Shown here in pieces: positions 31,632 to 38,307 of a stretch of DNA of 64,000 nt (its first letter is position 1; every line of letters starts with the position of its first letter). The stretch lies in contig CAVUPF010000007.1 of assembly GCA_963743285.1 (NCBI GenBank), forward strand, positions 1-64,000, read 5' to 3'. The stretch comes from CAVUPF01 sp963743285. Lineage in GTDB: Bacteria; Actinomycetota; Thermoleophilia; Solirubrobacterales; 70-9. The notes beneath the pieces are model-generated. The model searched no databases. It had not been told where the DNA came from and saw nothing but the letters and a program-made list of their open reading frames with translations. Made by a program: the position numbers and the translations under genes.

Positions 31632-33326
31632 TCAGTGGGTGTAGGCAGCTGCTGGCACGCCGAGCAGCTCGAGCACTTGGGCCTGTAGTGGCTTGAGTTC
31701 GGGCGGGAAGTCCTTCAGGTGGCGCCCGTTGTTGTAGAGGCGGTGGCGGGCCAGGCCCGAGAACAGCTCCAGGGTGCGCGCGGCGCTCGGCGCCTTGCAG
31801 GCGCGCTGCTCGGGGAACAGCGGTAGCTCGCCGATCCCCTCGCCTGCCATCGCCTGGCGCAGCTCGCGCTCGATCAGGCAGCAGCAGAGCAGCGCGATGA
31901 AGTGGCAGCAGAACAGCGCCTCGATCCGCTCGGGGCTCTTGAGCAGCACCGGCGTTGCCTCCTGGACGGACTTGAGCAGGTGGTGGCGCTTCTCGAGGTT
32001 GGGCTGGTAGCGGTAGGCGGCGAGGAGCTCGGGGTCGGTGAGCCGGCGGTCGTTTGAGATCAGCGGGAAGCAGCCGTCGGTGTGGGCATCGTAGGCGACG
32101 GTGGTGGCGTTGACGGCGAACCGCAGCTCGAAGCTGGCGGTGGTGTGCTTGCGGTAGCGGGTGTCCTTGCCGGGCCGGCCGCGCTTCTCTTGGCGGTAGG
32201 TCTCCTCGACGGTCTCGGTGAGGGTGAAGCCGATCCAGCGCTCGGCGCCGGCCTTCGCGAGCGCTGCGGCGGCGGCCTGCTCGACCGCCTGGCGGGTGCG
32301 GAGGCGGCTCTTGGGGCCGGCGAGCTTGGCCTGGAGCCTGGAGAGTGCCTTCAGCCCGCGCTCGATGCGCTCCTGGCGCGCTTGGGCGTCGCGGCCGATC
32401 TTTGGGCTGGAGCGCACCCAGACGATCCGGTAACCCTCGGCGGAGGGGATCGGCGCCGGCGCCGTCCACCACACCTGGTCGGGATCGTCTGAGCGCTTGC
32501 CGTTCTTGCGCTCCGCCTCTGACCACTCGGGCGTTGTGGCCTGCACCCAGTCGCGCAGGAAGCCGTCCTCCTTGCGGCTTTTGGGCAGCACCGTCACGAA
32601 CCGCCCGCCGCCCGCGTCGAGATGCCCCATCTGCTCGCGCGTGCATAGCTTGCAGTCCGCCACGTAGAGGAAGTCCGCACGGCCGACGAGCGCCCGCAGC
32701 CCCTCCCAGGTCTGGATGTGAGTCCGGTCGTCGGTGAGGTTGCCGTCGGCGAGCCGATGGGCGAGCGGCACCGCCCCGTCGGCGGAGACCGTCAGGATCC
32801 ACAGCAGTTGCTTGAGGTCGGGACGGTGGTCCTTGTTATGACCGTGGCAGACCCGGGGCGTCGGGCGGCCGGCTGACTGGTGCCCGTCGGCGGAGCGGTA
32901 GGCGCCGTGCACGGTGATCGAGGTCGAGTCGTTGTGAAGCTGGGTGCAGTCGACCTCGAACTCGGCGATCGCGCCGAGCACAAGCTCGGTAAGGAGCGAC
33001 GCGCGGTCGGCGCAGAAGAGGCGATCGAGCGCCCGCCCGACCTGATCGTCTGAGAGCAGCTCCACCTCCTCGGCGCTCAGGCCGAGCAGCGCCGGCTCAA
33101 ACGGCAAACCCCACTCGCCCAGCCGATAAAGCGGCTGGTGCGAAACGCACAGGTTGCGCACCAAGAGGCCGATCGCACGCGCCGGCTCAAGCGCCACGCG
33201 GGCGTCGGCGGGCGGCAGGTGGCGCTCAAGCAGCCCAGCCAGTCGCATCCGCTCAAGGAACCGGCAGACGATCGGCAGCGCGCCCAGCGCCCGGGATTCA
33301 AGCTCGAACGGTTCCTGTGCGTTCAT
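31632..33326 (-). CDS. IS1634-family transposase
   Basis: This 564-residue DDE transposase has the IS1634 plan: N-terminal helical part with LERHLPPADARVALEPARAIGLLVRNLCVSHQPLYRLGEW, the first acidic cluster in FEVDCTQLHNDSTSITVHGAY, GHNKDHRPDLKQLLWIL, the second in FLYVADCKLCTREQM, and a late LEKRHHLLKSVQEATPVLLKSPERIEALF helix where the catalytic Glu would lie. The frame is intact and full length, and the element has intact ends, so it is likely competent for movement. It is divergent from the DUF6788-type gene. Confidence 0.88.
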   Translation of the reverse strand: MNAQEPFELESRALGALPIVCRFLERMRLAGLLERHLPPADARVALEPARAIGLLVRNLCVSHQPLYRLGEWGLPFEPALLGLSAEEVELLSDDQVGRALDRLFCADRASLLTELVLGAIAEFEVDCTQLHNDSTSITVHGAYRSADGHQSAGRPTPRVCHGHNKDHRPDLKQLLWILTVSADGAVPLAHRLADGNLTDDRTHIQTWEGLRALVGRADFLYVADCKLCTREQMGHLDAGGGRFVTVLPKSRKEDGFLRDWVQATTPEWSEAERKNGKRSDDPDQVWWTAPAPIPSAEGYRIVWVRSSPKIGRDAQARQERIERGLKALSRLQAKLAGPKSRLRTRQAVEQAAAAALAKAGAERWIGFTLTETVEETYRQEKRGRPGKDTRYRKHTTASFELRFAVNATTVAYDAHTDGCFPLISNDRRLTDPELLAAYRYQPNLEKRHHLLKSVQEATPVLLKSPERIEALFCCHFIALLCCCLIERELRQAMAGEGIGELPLFPEQRACKAPSAARTLELFSGLARHRLYNNGRHLKDFPPELKPLQAQVLELLGVPAAAYTH

Positions 33327-33384
33327 CGCGATCGTGTTCCGTCGGGAGCTTGAAGTAAGCTACGTCAAGCTCCGGACGGAAACG

Positions 33385-33726
33385 ATGACCGAACCCCCAG
33401 CCGCCCTCGAAAGCCAACGCCAGAAGCTGATCGCTGAGATCTCAAAGCTCGGCTTCGTGCTCCCCGGCAGCCTCACTGCACGGCACACCCGCTGCTCCAG
33501 CCCCGGCTGCCACTGTCGCTCAGAGCGACCAGTGCTGCACGGCCCCTACCACTCCTGGACGCGCAAGATCAACGGCAAGACCGTCACCCGCCAGCTCAAC
33601 GCCCAGCAAGCCGAAAGCTACAAACCCTGGTTCGACGACGCGCGCAAGCTACGAGCCCTGATCAACGAGCTCGAGACGCTCTCACTCCAAGCCGCCGAGT
33701 ACCTCAACGGGTGGGGGCGCAAATAG
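33385..33726 (+). CDS. DUF6788-type accessory protein of the IS1634 element
   Basis: The 113-residue basic protein starts MTEPPAALESQRQKLIAEISKLGFVLPGSLTARHTRC and contains a small Cys/His cluster (CSSPGCHCRSERPVLHGPYHSW) followed by KINGKTVTRQLNAQQAESYKPWFDDARKLRALINELETL. This pattern is common beside IS1634 transposases. It lies inside the inverted repeats, 24 bases before the right end, so it is cargo of the element. A DNA-binding role in transposition or regulation is plausible but unproven. It is divergent from the transposase across a 58-base promoter region. Confidence 0.78.
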   Translation: MTEPPAALESQRQKLIAEISKLGFVLPGSLTARHTRCSSPGCHCRSERPVLHGPYHSWTRKINGKTVTRQLNAQQAESYKPWFDDARKLRALINELETLSLQAAEYLNGWGRK

Positions 33727-33795
33727 CGATTCAGAAGTGCGGAAAGGCAGTTACATCGTCCATTTGAGGGCAAGCCTATTCAGCCTGCCGAGGAT

Positions 33796-35484
33796 CTAGC
33801 GCTTCCTGGCGAGCTTGACTTTCTTGGCCAGGGTCTTCGACGTGCCTCCGGTTGGGGTGAAAGTCACAGAGACCGACACGGTCGCCTTGCCCGACTTCTT
33901 GAGCTTGCGGACGAGCTTTCCCGTGGGGGTGATCTTCATCGCTATCGTGGCCATCCCCGAGGCGGTGAGGCTGGCTTGCTTTACCTGCTTGCCCGAGAGG
34001 ACTATGAGGCCTGCGCCCGGGACCATCACCTGAAGTGAGGCCGTGCCTTTGTGCTTGTTCAGTGTCACCTTGCCGAAGCTGAACAGGTTCGACGGCGCTG
34101 GCGGAATTGGCGCCTTTTGCGCTGGCGGCGCCGGCTTGAAGTCCGTCTCGGCCTGTTCGGCCAAGGCAGCTACTTCCGTGGAGCTGTAGGCCTGCGCGTA
34201 GGCCGTCTGGATCGTCGCCGAGCCTCCAGCTGGGACGTTGGCCGTCTGGTGAAAATAGAATTCGCTCTGATTTGAGTCGACCTGGTTGAAGGTTGCTTCG
34301 GAGGCTGGCTGGCCAAGGATGATCGCCCCTTGGCCTGTTTCCATGTCGCCTTCGGAGGCGCCTTCGACGTTGATGAACGTGGCGCTCGGGGCTTCGCCGG
34401 GGAGGCTGACGCTTTCCCCGTAGGCGTGCTTGGCGAAGGCACCCTGGCCGGGGAAGCGGTAGGCGATCACTTCCCCGTGGAGGTTTGGGCGGGAGGCGAA
34501 GTACTGAGAGTTCTGTGGTAAGAGGCTCAGCGAGTGGGACTGACCGTCGGTGCTTTCGTAGTGGTCGGTGATCGTGACGAGATGCCCTTCGTTGGTCTGT
34601 TCGATGGTGCGGCTATCAGTCACGCCGGTGGACTCGAACATCGGGCAGCTGACAGGAGTCGGCGGGTAGGTCGCTTCCGGGCACTTGACGATGGGGTCTG
34701 ACTCTTTGATCGTCAGATTGCCGTTCGCCGGGTTTTGGCTGTAGGAGTAGGAGAAGGTTGGGAAGTCAGGGCTGGCTTCCTTGTTTATATCCTCGGCAGC
34801 GTCGGGGGTATAGGCGTTTGCCCCGTCGACCTGGATCTCCGAACGGGTCGAGGCGGAGTTTTCTTTGTTGTTGTCGTATTGCTCGAACCAGTCGTTGCAG
34901 TAAAAGGTCGTCGTCGTCAGCTTGAATTCGGAGTCAAAGAGATAGCCGTCGTCAAGGCCGCAGCTGCCCAGAGAGTCATAGTCATCGGCTGCGCTGAGCT
35001 GTTGGCCCCAGATGTAGAGGTCATAAGGCTGGCCGTTGTTGGGCCCCGTTTCGATCTTGGCGGTTTTTGCGCGTTCCCCGGTCGCGATGACTGGGCCGCT
35101 GAAGGGCGAGAGGTCCGCCGGAATCGTGCTCGCCGGAACCGCGCGCAGCCGGCAGACTTGGTCCTCGATGCTCGCGAGTTTGGCAGCGGGAACCGAGAAA
35201 TCGCCTTCTGAGCTCAGCGGGACTTCTTTGGCGAGCGTCAAATCTTCTGGACCGGGCCCGTAGAAGCAGTCGAGGTCGACTTTGTCGGTTGCGGGGTTCC
35301 CGCCGCTAGTCGTCCCCGACACGGCGATCGTGCTCGGCGCTTCTTCGTCGTTGATCGCGAAGGTGGGGCTCGCAGGCGTTGTGATCTGAGAGCTGGTGAT
35401 CGCAGCTCCCGCTGCCGGCGCCACCGCGAGCGAGGCGAAAGCTGCGATGGGAAGGACAAGTAGCGAACGCCAGCGGTTGGTCAT
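33796..35484 (-). CDS. Large secreted protein of unknown function
   Basis: The 562 residues start with a signal peptide (MTNRWRSLLVLPIAAFASLAVAPAAGAA). The body is acidic and rich in Ser, Thr, Asn and Gln, with beta-rich stretches such as SGTTSGGNPATDKVDLDCFYG and ITDHYESTDGQSHSLSLLPQNSQYF, and five or more Cys. The C-terminal 110 residues (FSFGKVTLNKHKGTASLQVMVPGAGLIVLSGKQVKQ ... KLVRKLKKSGKATVSVSVTF ... KKVKLARKR) form a Lys/Val-rich beta domain found at the end of many exported proteins in Thermoleophilia-like actinobacteria, presumably for wall attachment. It is the island gene closest to the tRNA. Confidence 0.72.
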   Translation of the reverse strand: MTNRWRSLLVLPIAAFASLAVAPAAGAAITSSQITTPASPTFAINDEEAPSTIAVSGTTSGGNPATDKVDLDCFYGPGPEDLTLAKEVPLSSEGDFSVPAAKLASIEDQVCRLRAVPASTIPADLSPFSGPVIATGERAKTAKIETGPNNGQPYDLYIWGQQLSAADDYDSLGSCGLDDGYLFDSEFKLTTTTFYCNDWFEQYDNNKENSASTRSEIQVDGANAYTPDAAEDINKEASPDFPTFSYSYSQNPANGNLTIKESDPIVKCPEATYPPTPVSCPMFESTGVTDSRTIEQTNEGHLVTITDHYESTDGQSHSLSLLPQNSQYFASRPNLHGEVIAYRFPGQGAFAKHAYGESVSLPGEAPSATFINVEGASEGDMETGQGAIILGQPASEATFNQVDSNQSEFYFHQTANVPAGGSATIQTAYAQAYSSTEVAALAEQAETDFKPAPPAQKAPIPPAPSNLFSFGKVTLNKHKGTASLQVMVPGAGLIVLSGKQVKQASLTASGMATIAMKITPTGKLVRKLKKSGKATVSVSVTFTPTGGTSKTLAKKVKLARKR

Positions 35485-35712
35485 CTATCTCCCGTCTAGA
35501 GGTGTTGAGCGGAGGGGAGCCTAGTGGTTGCGACTGCGGCAAAGCCAGCGGGGCAGCCGGCGAGCGGACGAGAGTTTGAGGCGGCTGGACACGCCGGCCA
35601 TTCACCGCTGGCACTTTGGCCTCAACTCGGGGGTAGACAGTCGAAGGATGCGAAGCGCCGGGGCAGACTGCAAGCGGGAGAAAACCAGAGGTGAGGGGCA
35701 CCAGCCCACTGA

Positions 35713-35733
35713 CTGGCGCACAGACTGGCGCAC
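35713..35733. repeat. Tandem CTGGCGCAC repeat, right arm site of the tRNA-Gln island
   Basis: CTGGCGCAC occurs at 35713 and 35725 (period 12), 24 bases inside the att-like repeat, in the same orientation as the pair at 27647-27666. Confidence 0.5.
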
Positions 35734-35756
35734 GGCGGTCGTTGCCACCGTCTCGC

Positions 35757-35802
35757 TGGCTCTAGCAAGCCAGATCCGAAAGCTGCGGCCCAGGGACTCG
35801 AA
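35757..35802 (-). repeat. Right att-like site overlapping the tRNA-Gln 3' end
   Basis: This segment includes the last 20 bases of the tRNA gene and 26 bases downstream of it, and matches 27484-27529. The recombination point should lie within the 23 identical bases at 35780-35802. Confidence 0.7.
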
Positions 35803-35853
35803 CCCCGACTACCTCGTCCAGAGCGAGGCGTGCTGCCATTACACCAGGCCGCA
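35783..35853 (-). tRNA. tRNA-Gln (anticodon CTG)
   Basis: The minus strand folds as acceptor TGCGGCC/GGCCGCA, D-arm GTGT...GCAC, anticodon stem CCTCG/CGAGG with loop CTCTGGA (anticodon CTG, reading CAG) and T-arm with GTTCGAGTC. CCA is not encoded. The gene is intact despite island insertion because the integrating element restored the 3' end. Confidence 0.85.
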
Positions 35854-35894
35854 AAGAGAGACCGGAGGATAGCCGGAGGGCAGGGGCGAAAGGA

Positions 35895-37130
35895 TCAGGC
35901 GCCGATCTCGGAGAGGCTGCTTGCGGGGTCGGCAATCCAAGCCGTTGCCGTGGAGACGTCGACACCATCGGCGAGCATGCGCCGGGCCTCGGCGAGATCC
36001 TCGGATCGGCCGACACTGAGCGCGCCCGCGACCCTGCCGCCCTTCAGGTACCAGACAGAGAACTCACCGGAGTCGCGATCGCCGCGCCAGATCTCCTCGT
36101 CCCACTCGGTGGCGGGGCCGATGTACTCGATGCTCGCCCAGTCGGCAAGGTCGCTGAAGAAGTAGGGGACGACCTCGTAGTCGCGAGCCTCGCCGAGCAT
36201 ATTGCGAGCGGCGTGCATGCCCTGCTGCATCGCCACGTCCCAATGCTCAACCCGTAGCCGCCGACGGTGGACGACGCTTTCATACGAGCAACAGTCGCCC
36301 GCCGCGTAGATGCCTGGAGCGGAGGTCTGAAGTTTCGCGTCGCAGATGACCCCGTCGCCCACATCGATGCCCGCCCGCTGGGCGAGCATCGTGTCGGGGC
36401 GCACGCCGGCGCCGATTACGACCGCGTCGCACTCGATACTCAGCCCGCTCTTCGTCACCACCGCCTTGACGCGCCCGTCCCCCTCGAAGGCCTCCAGTTC
36501 CTCGCCGCCGTGGACGGCGACGCCCTTGGACTCGATCAGTCCCTGGAACCAGCGGCCGGCGTCCTCGCCGAAAGTCCGCGCGAGCACTACCTCCTCCATC
36601 ATCACGATCGTGCACTTGACTCCCCGGGCTGTGAGCGAGGCGGCGACCTCCGTGCCGATGTAACTACCGCCGATCAGCACCACGTGCTCAGCCGCCTCGG
36701 CATCGGCGCGGATCGCGTCGGAGTTGCCGAAGGCGCGCAGGTAGTGGATGCCCTCGTTCTCGGCTCCCTCGACACGGAGGATGTTGACCGTCGCACCGGT
36801 GCCGAGCAGCGCCTTGCCGAAGGACACCTCTCCCCCGCCCTGTAGCTTCGCCACCCCCGCCGCCGGGTCAAGGGTCATCACGTTGCACCCGCTCAGCAGC
36901 TCAATCTGGCTTTCCTCGTACCAGGAGGGAGGATTTACGTATGCGTCCTCGCGCGTGGCCTCGCCGCGCAGGTACTCCTTAGAGAGCGGCGGTCGTTCGT
37001 AGGGCGGCTCGGGCTCGCGCCCGACCAGGAGAATCGATCCCTCCGCCCCGCGCCGCCGTAGCTCGGCCGCGCAGTGGGCGGAGGCCATGCCGCCGCCAAT
37101 CAGCAAGAAGTCGACAACACGATCAGTCAT
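35895..37130 (-). CDS. FAD-dependent NAD(P)H oxidoreductase (ferredoxin reductase-like)
   Basis: The 411 residues carry two dinucleotide-binding motifs: FLLIGGGMASAHCAAELRRRG at the N-terminus for FAD and HVVLIGGSYIGTEVAASLTARG near 160 for NAD(P)H. ERPPLSKEYLRG is typical of ferredoxin/rubredoxin reductases of oxygenase systems, and GIYAAGDCCSY is the second FAD motif. The C-terminal reductase domain follows (WDEEIWRGDRDSGEFSVWYLKGGRVAGAL). ATG 37130 overlaps the RCK gene stop by eight bases, so it is the last gene of the K+-type operon. No ferredoxin gene is adjacent. Confidence 0.85.
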   Translation of the reverse strand: MTDRVVDFLLIGGGMASAHCAAELRRRGAEGSILLVGREPEPPYERPPLSKEYLRGEATREDAYVNPPSWYEESQIELLSGCNVMTLDPAAGVAKLQGGGEVSFGKALLGTGATVNILRVEGAENEGIHYLRAFGNSDAIRADAEAAEHVVLIGGSYIGTEVAASLTARGVKCTIVMMEEVVLARTFGEDAGRWFQGLIESKGVAVHGGEELEAFEGDGRVKAVVTKSGLSIECDAVVIGAGVRPDTMLAQRAGIDVGDGVICDAKLQTSAPGIYAAGDCCSYESVVHRRRLRVEHWDVAMQQGMHAARNMLGEARDYEVVPYFFSDLADWASIEYIGPATEWDEEIWRGDRDSGEFSVWYLKGGRVAGALSVGRSEDLAEARRMLADGVDVSTATAWIADPASSLSEIGA

Positions 37131-37806
37131 CGTCGCCCGTACCGTTCCCTCGCGGCCCGAACAGCGCTTTGAGGTCGTCCTCCCTGCCGGGGTCGAGTAC
37201 CGCAAGCACCTCGTCACCAGCCTCCAGCACGGTGTCGGGGCCAGGGACAAAGCCCTTGCCTGAACGCAGGATCGAGATCAACAGGCTGCCTTCGGGCATC
37301 TGCAGGTCGCCAACTCGCCGCCCTGTCACCCCGGAGTCCTGGCCGAGCAGCATCTCGATGATCTCCAGCTGCTCTTCCTGCAGGTCGAGCAGGTGGACGA
37401 GTCCGTACTCCGGCACCTCGTGCTCGAGCAGGCGGATGATGAGATCCGTCGCAGAGACAGAGGGCTTGATGTTCAACAGGTCAAAGTGCTGACGGTTGCG
37501 AGGGTTGTTGACGCGGGCGATCACCCGGCTAACGAGGTACTTCTCGCGGGCCACCTGACAGATAAGCATGTTGTCCTCGTCATCGCCAGTAACCGCGATC
37601 ACCATGTCTGCCCGCTGGATGCCGGCCCGCTCCAGCACCCATAGCTCCGAGGCGTCGCCGTAGGAGATGTTGTGCTCGAGCTCCTGCTCGACAGTCAGGT
37701 AGCGGCGCCGATTGCTCTCGATGGCCGTCACCTCGTGCCCCTTATCGAGCAGCTCTCGCGCCAGGTTCCAGCCGACCTTGCCCGCTCCAACGACGATTAT
37801 GTACAT
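37123..37806 (-). CDS. TrkA-type RCK protein (two-domain)
   Basis: The 227-residue cytoplasmic protein has an RCK N-terminal Rossmann domain (MYIIVVGAGKVGWNLARELLDKGHEVTAIE; later GDASELWVLERAGIQRADMVIAVTGDDEDN) and an RCK C-terminal domain (LIISILRSGKGFVPGPDTVLEAGDEVLAVL). Such proteins bind NAD(H) or nucleotides and gate K+ transporters. It follows a one-domain RCK protein and an APC permease, an arrangement matching mycobacterial ceoB/ceoC next to Rv2690c. The acidic tail ends GNGTGDDD. Confidence 0.88.
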   Translation of the reverse strand: MYIIVVGAGKVGWNLARELLDKGHEVTAIESNRRRYLTVEQELEHNISYGDASELWVLERAGIQRADMVIAVTGDDEDNMLICQVAREKYLVSRVIARVNNPRNRQHFDLLNIKPSVSATDLIIRLLEHEVPEYGLVHLLDLQEEQLEIIEMLLGQDSGVTGRRVGDLQMPEGSLLISILRSGKGFVPGPDTVLEAGDEVLAVLDPGREDDLKALFGPRGNGTGDDD

Positions 37807-37830
37807 GCGACTCCCCTCTCCCCCGTCGCC

Positions 37831-38298
37831 TCAGGCGGCTTCCGCGGAGTCTTCCGGCCCGCCGCCGCCCCTCTGGTCGCCCTCACGGACAGCGTTCTCC
37901 AGCATGTCGATCGCGACCCGGGTCGGGCAAACCGTGTGCAGGCCCTGGCGCTGGTACCACTCGGCCCGCAGCGGATCTAGCACCCGCGCGATCACCGTCG
38001 GAACCCCGTAGCGGCGTTGGGCAATCTGGGCGATGATGATGTTGGTGTTGTCGCCGTCGGTGGAGGCGATGAAGGCATCGGCGCGCTCGACCCCGGCGGC
38101 GATCAGCGCCTCGGTCTCCAGACCGGCTCCTACCGTGAAGTGGCCGCCAAGATCCTCCCAGCCCTTCTCGAGTCCGACCTCGAGCCTGGCGTGGGACTCT
38201 GGGTCCTCGTCGAGGCAGGACACCTCATGGCCCTCCCGCAACATCGCCCGGGCGACCGAAGATCCAACCCGGCCGCAGCCGACGATCAGGATGAACAT
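37831..38298 (-). CDS. TrkA-type RCK protein (N-terminal domain only)
   Basis: The 155 residues form one Rossmann domain (MFILIVGCGRVGSSVARAMLREGHEVSCLDEDPES; AGVERADAFIASTDGDNTNIIIAQIAQRRYGV) plus a short tail (RVAIDMLENAVREGDQRGGGGPEDSAEAA) instead of the RCK C-terminal domain seen in the neighbour. It probably assembles with the neighbouring two-domain RCK protein into the regulatory ring of the adjacent permease. It starts nine bases after the permease stop and ends 24 bases before the next RCK start. The half-size suggests division of labour between the two subunits. Confidence 0.87.
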   Translation of the reverse strand: MFILIVGCGRVGSSVARAMLREGHEVSCLDEDPESHARLEVGLEKGWEDLGGHFTVGAGLETEALIAAGVERADAFIASTDGDNTNIIIAQIAQRRYGVPTVIARVLDPLRAEWYQRQGLHTVCPTRVAIDMLENAVREGDQRGGGGPEDSAEAA

Positions 38299-38307
38299 AG
38301 CCGGATA

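Larger units (their letters stand above)
31579..33750 (-). mobile_element. IS1634-type insertion sequence, intact with target duplication
   Basis: Terminal inverted repeats CTGCCTTTCCGCACTTCT (31579) and AGAAGTGCGGAAAGGCAG (to 33750) are perfect over 18 bases. Both flanks carry TTACAT (31573-31578 and 33751-33756), a clean 6-bp target duplication. The element holds the transposase and a divergent DUF6788-type gene. It inserted 36 bases outside the 5' end of the group II intron. The intact borders indicate recent insertion. Confidence 0.9.
27484..35802. mobile_element. Genomic island integrated at tRNA-Gln(CTG)
   Basis: This 8.3-kb segment lies between a partial copy of the tRNA-Gln 3' end on the left and the intact tRNA gene on the right. 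Both ends carry tandem CTGGCGCAC repeats just inside. Cargo: a small membrane protein, a DDE transposase gene, a group II intron, an IS1634-type element and a secreted 562-residue protein. No integrase is visible. Confidence 0.68.
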
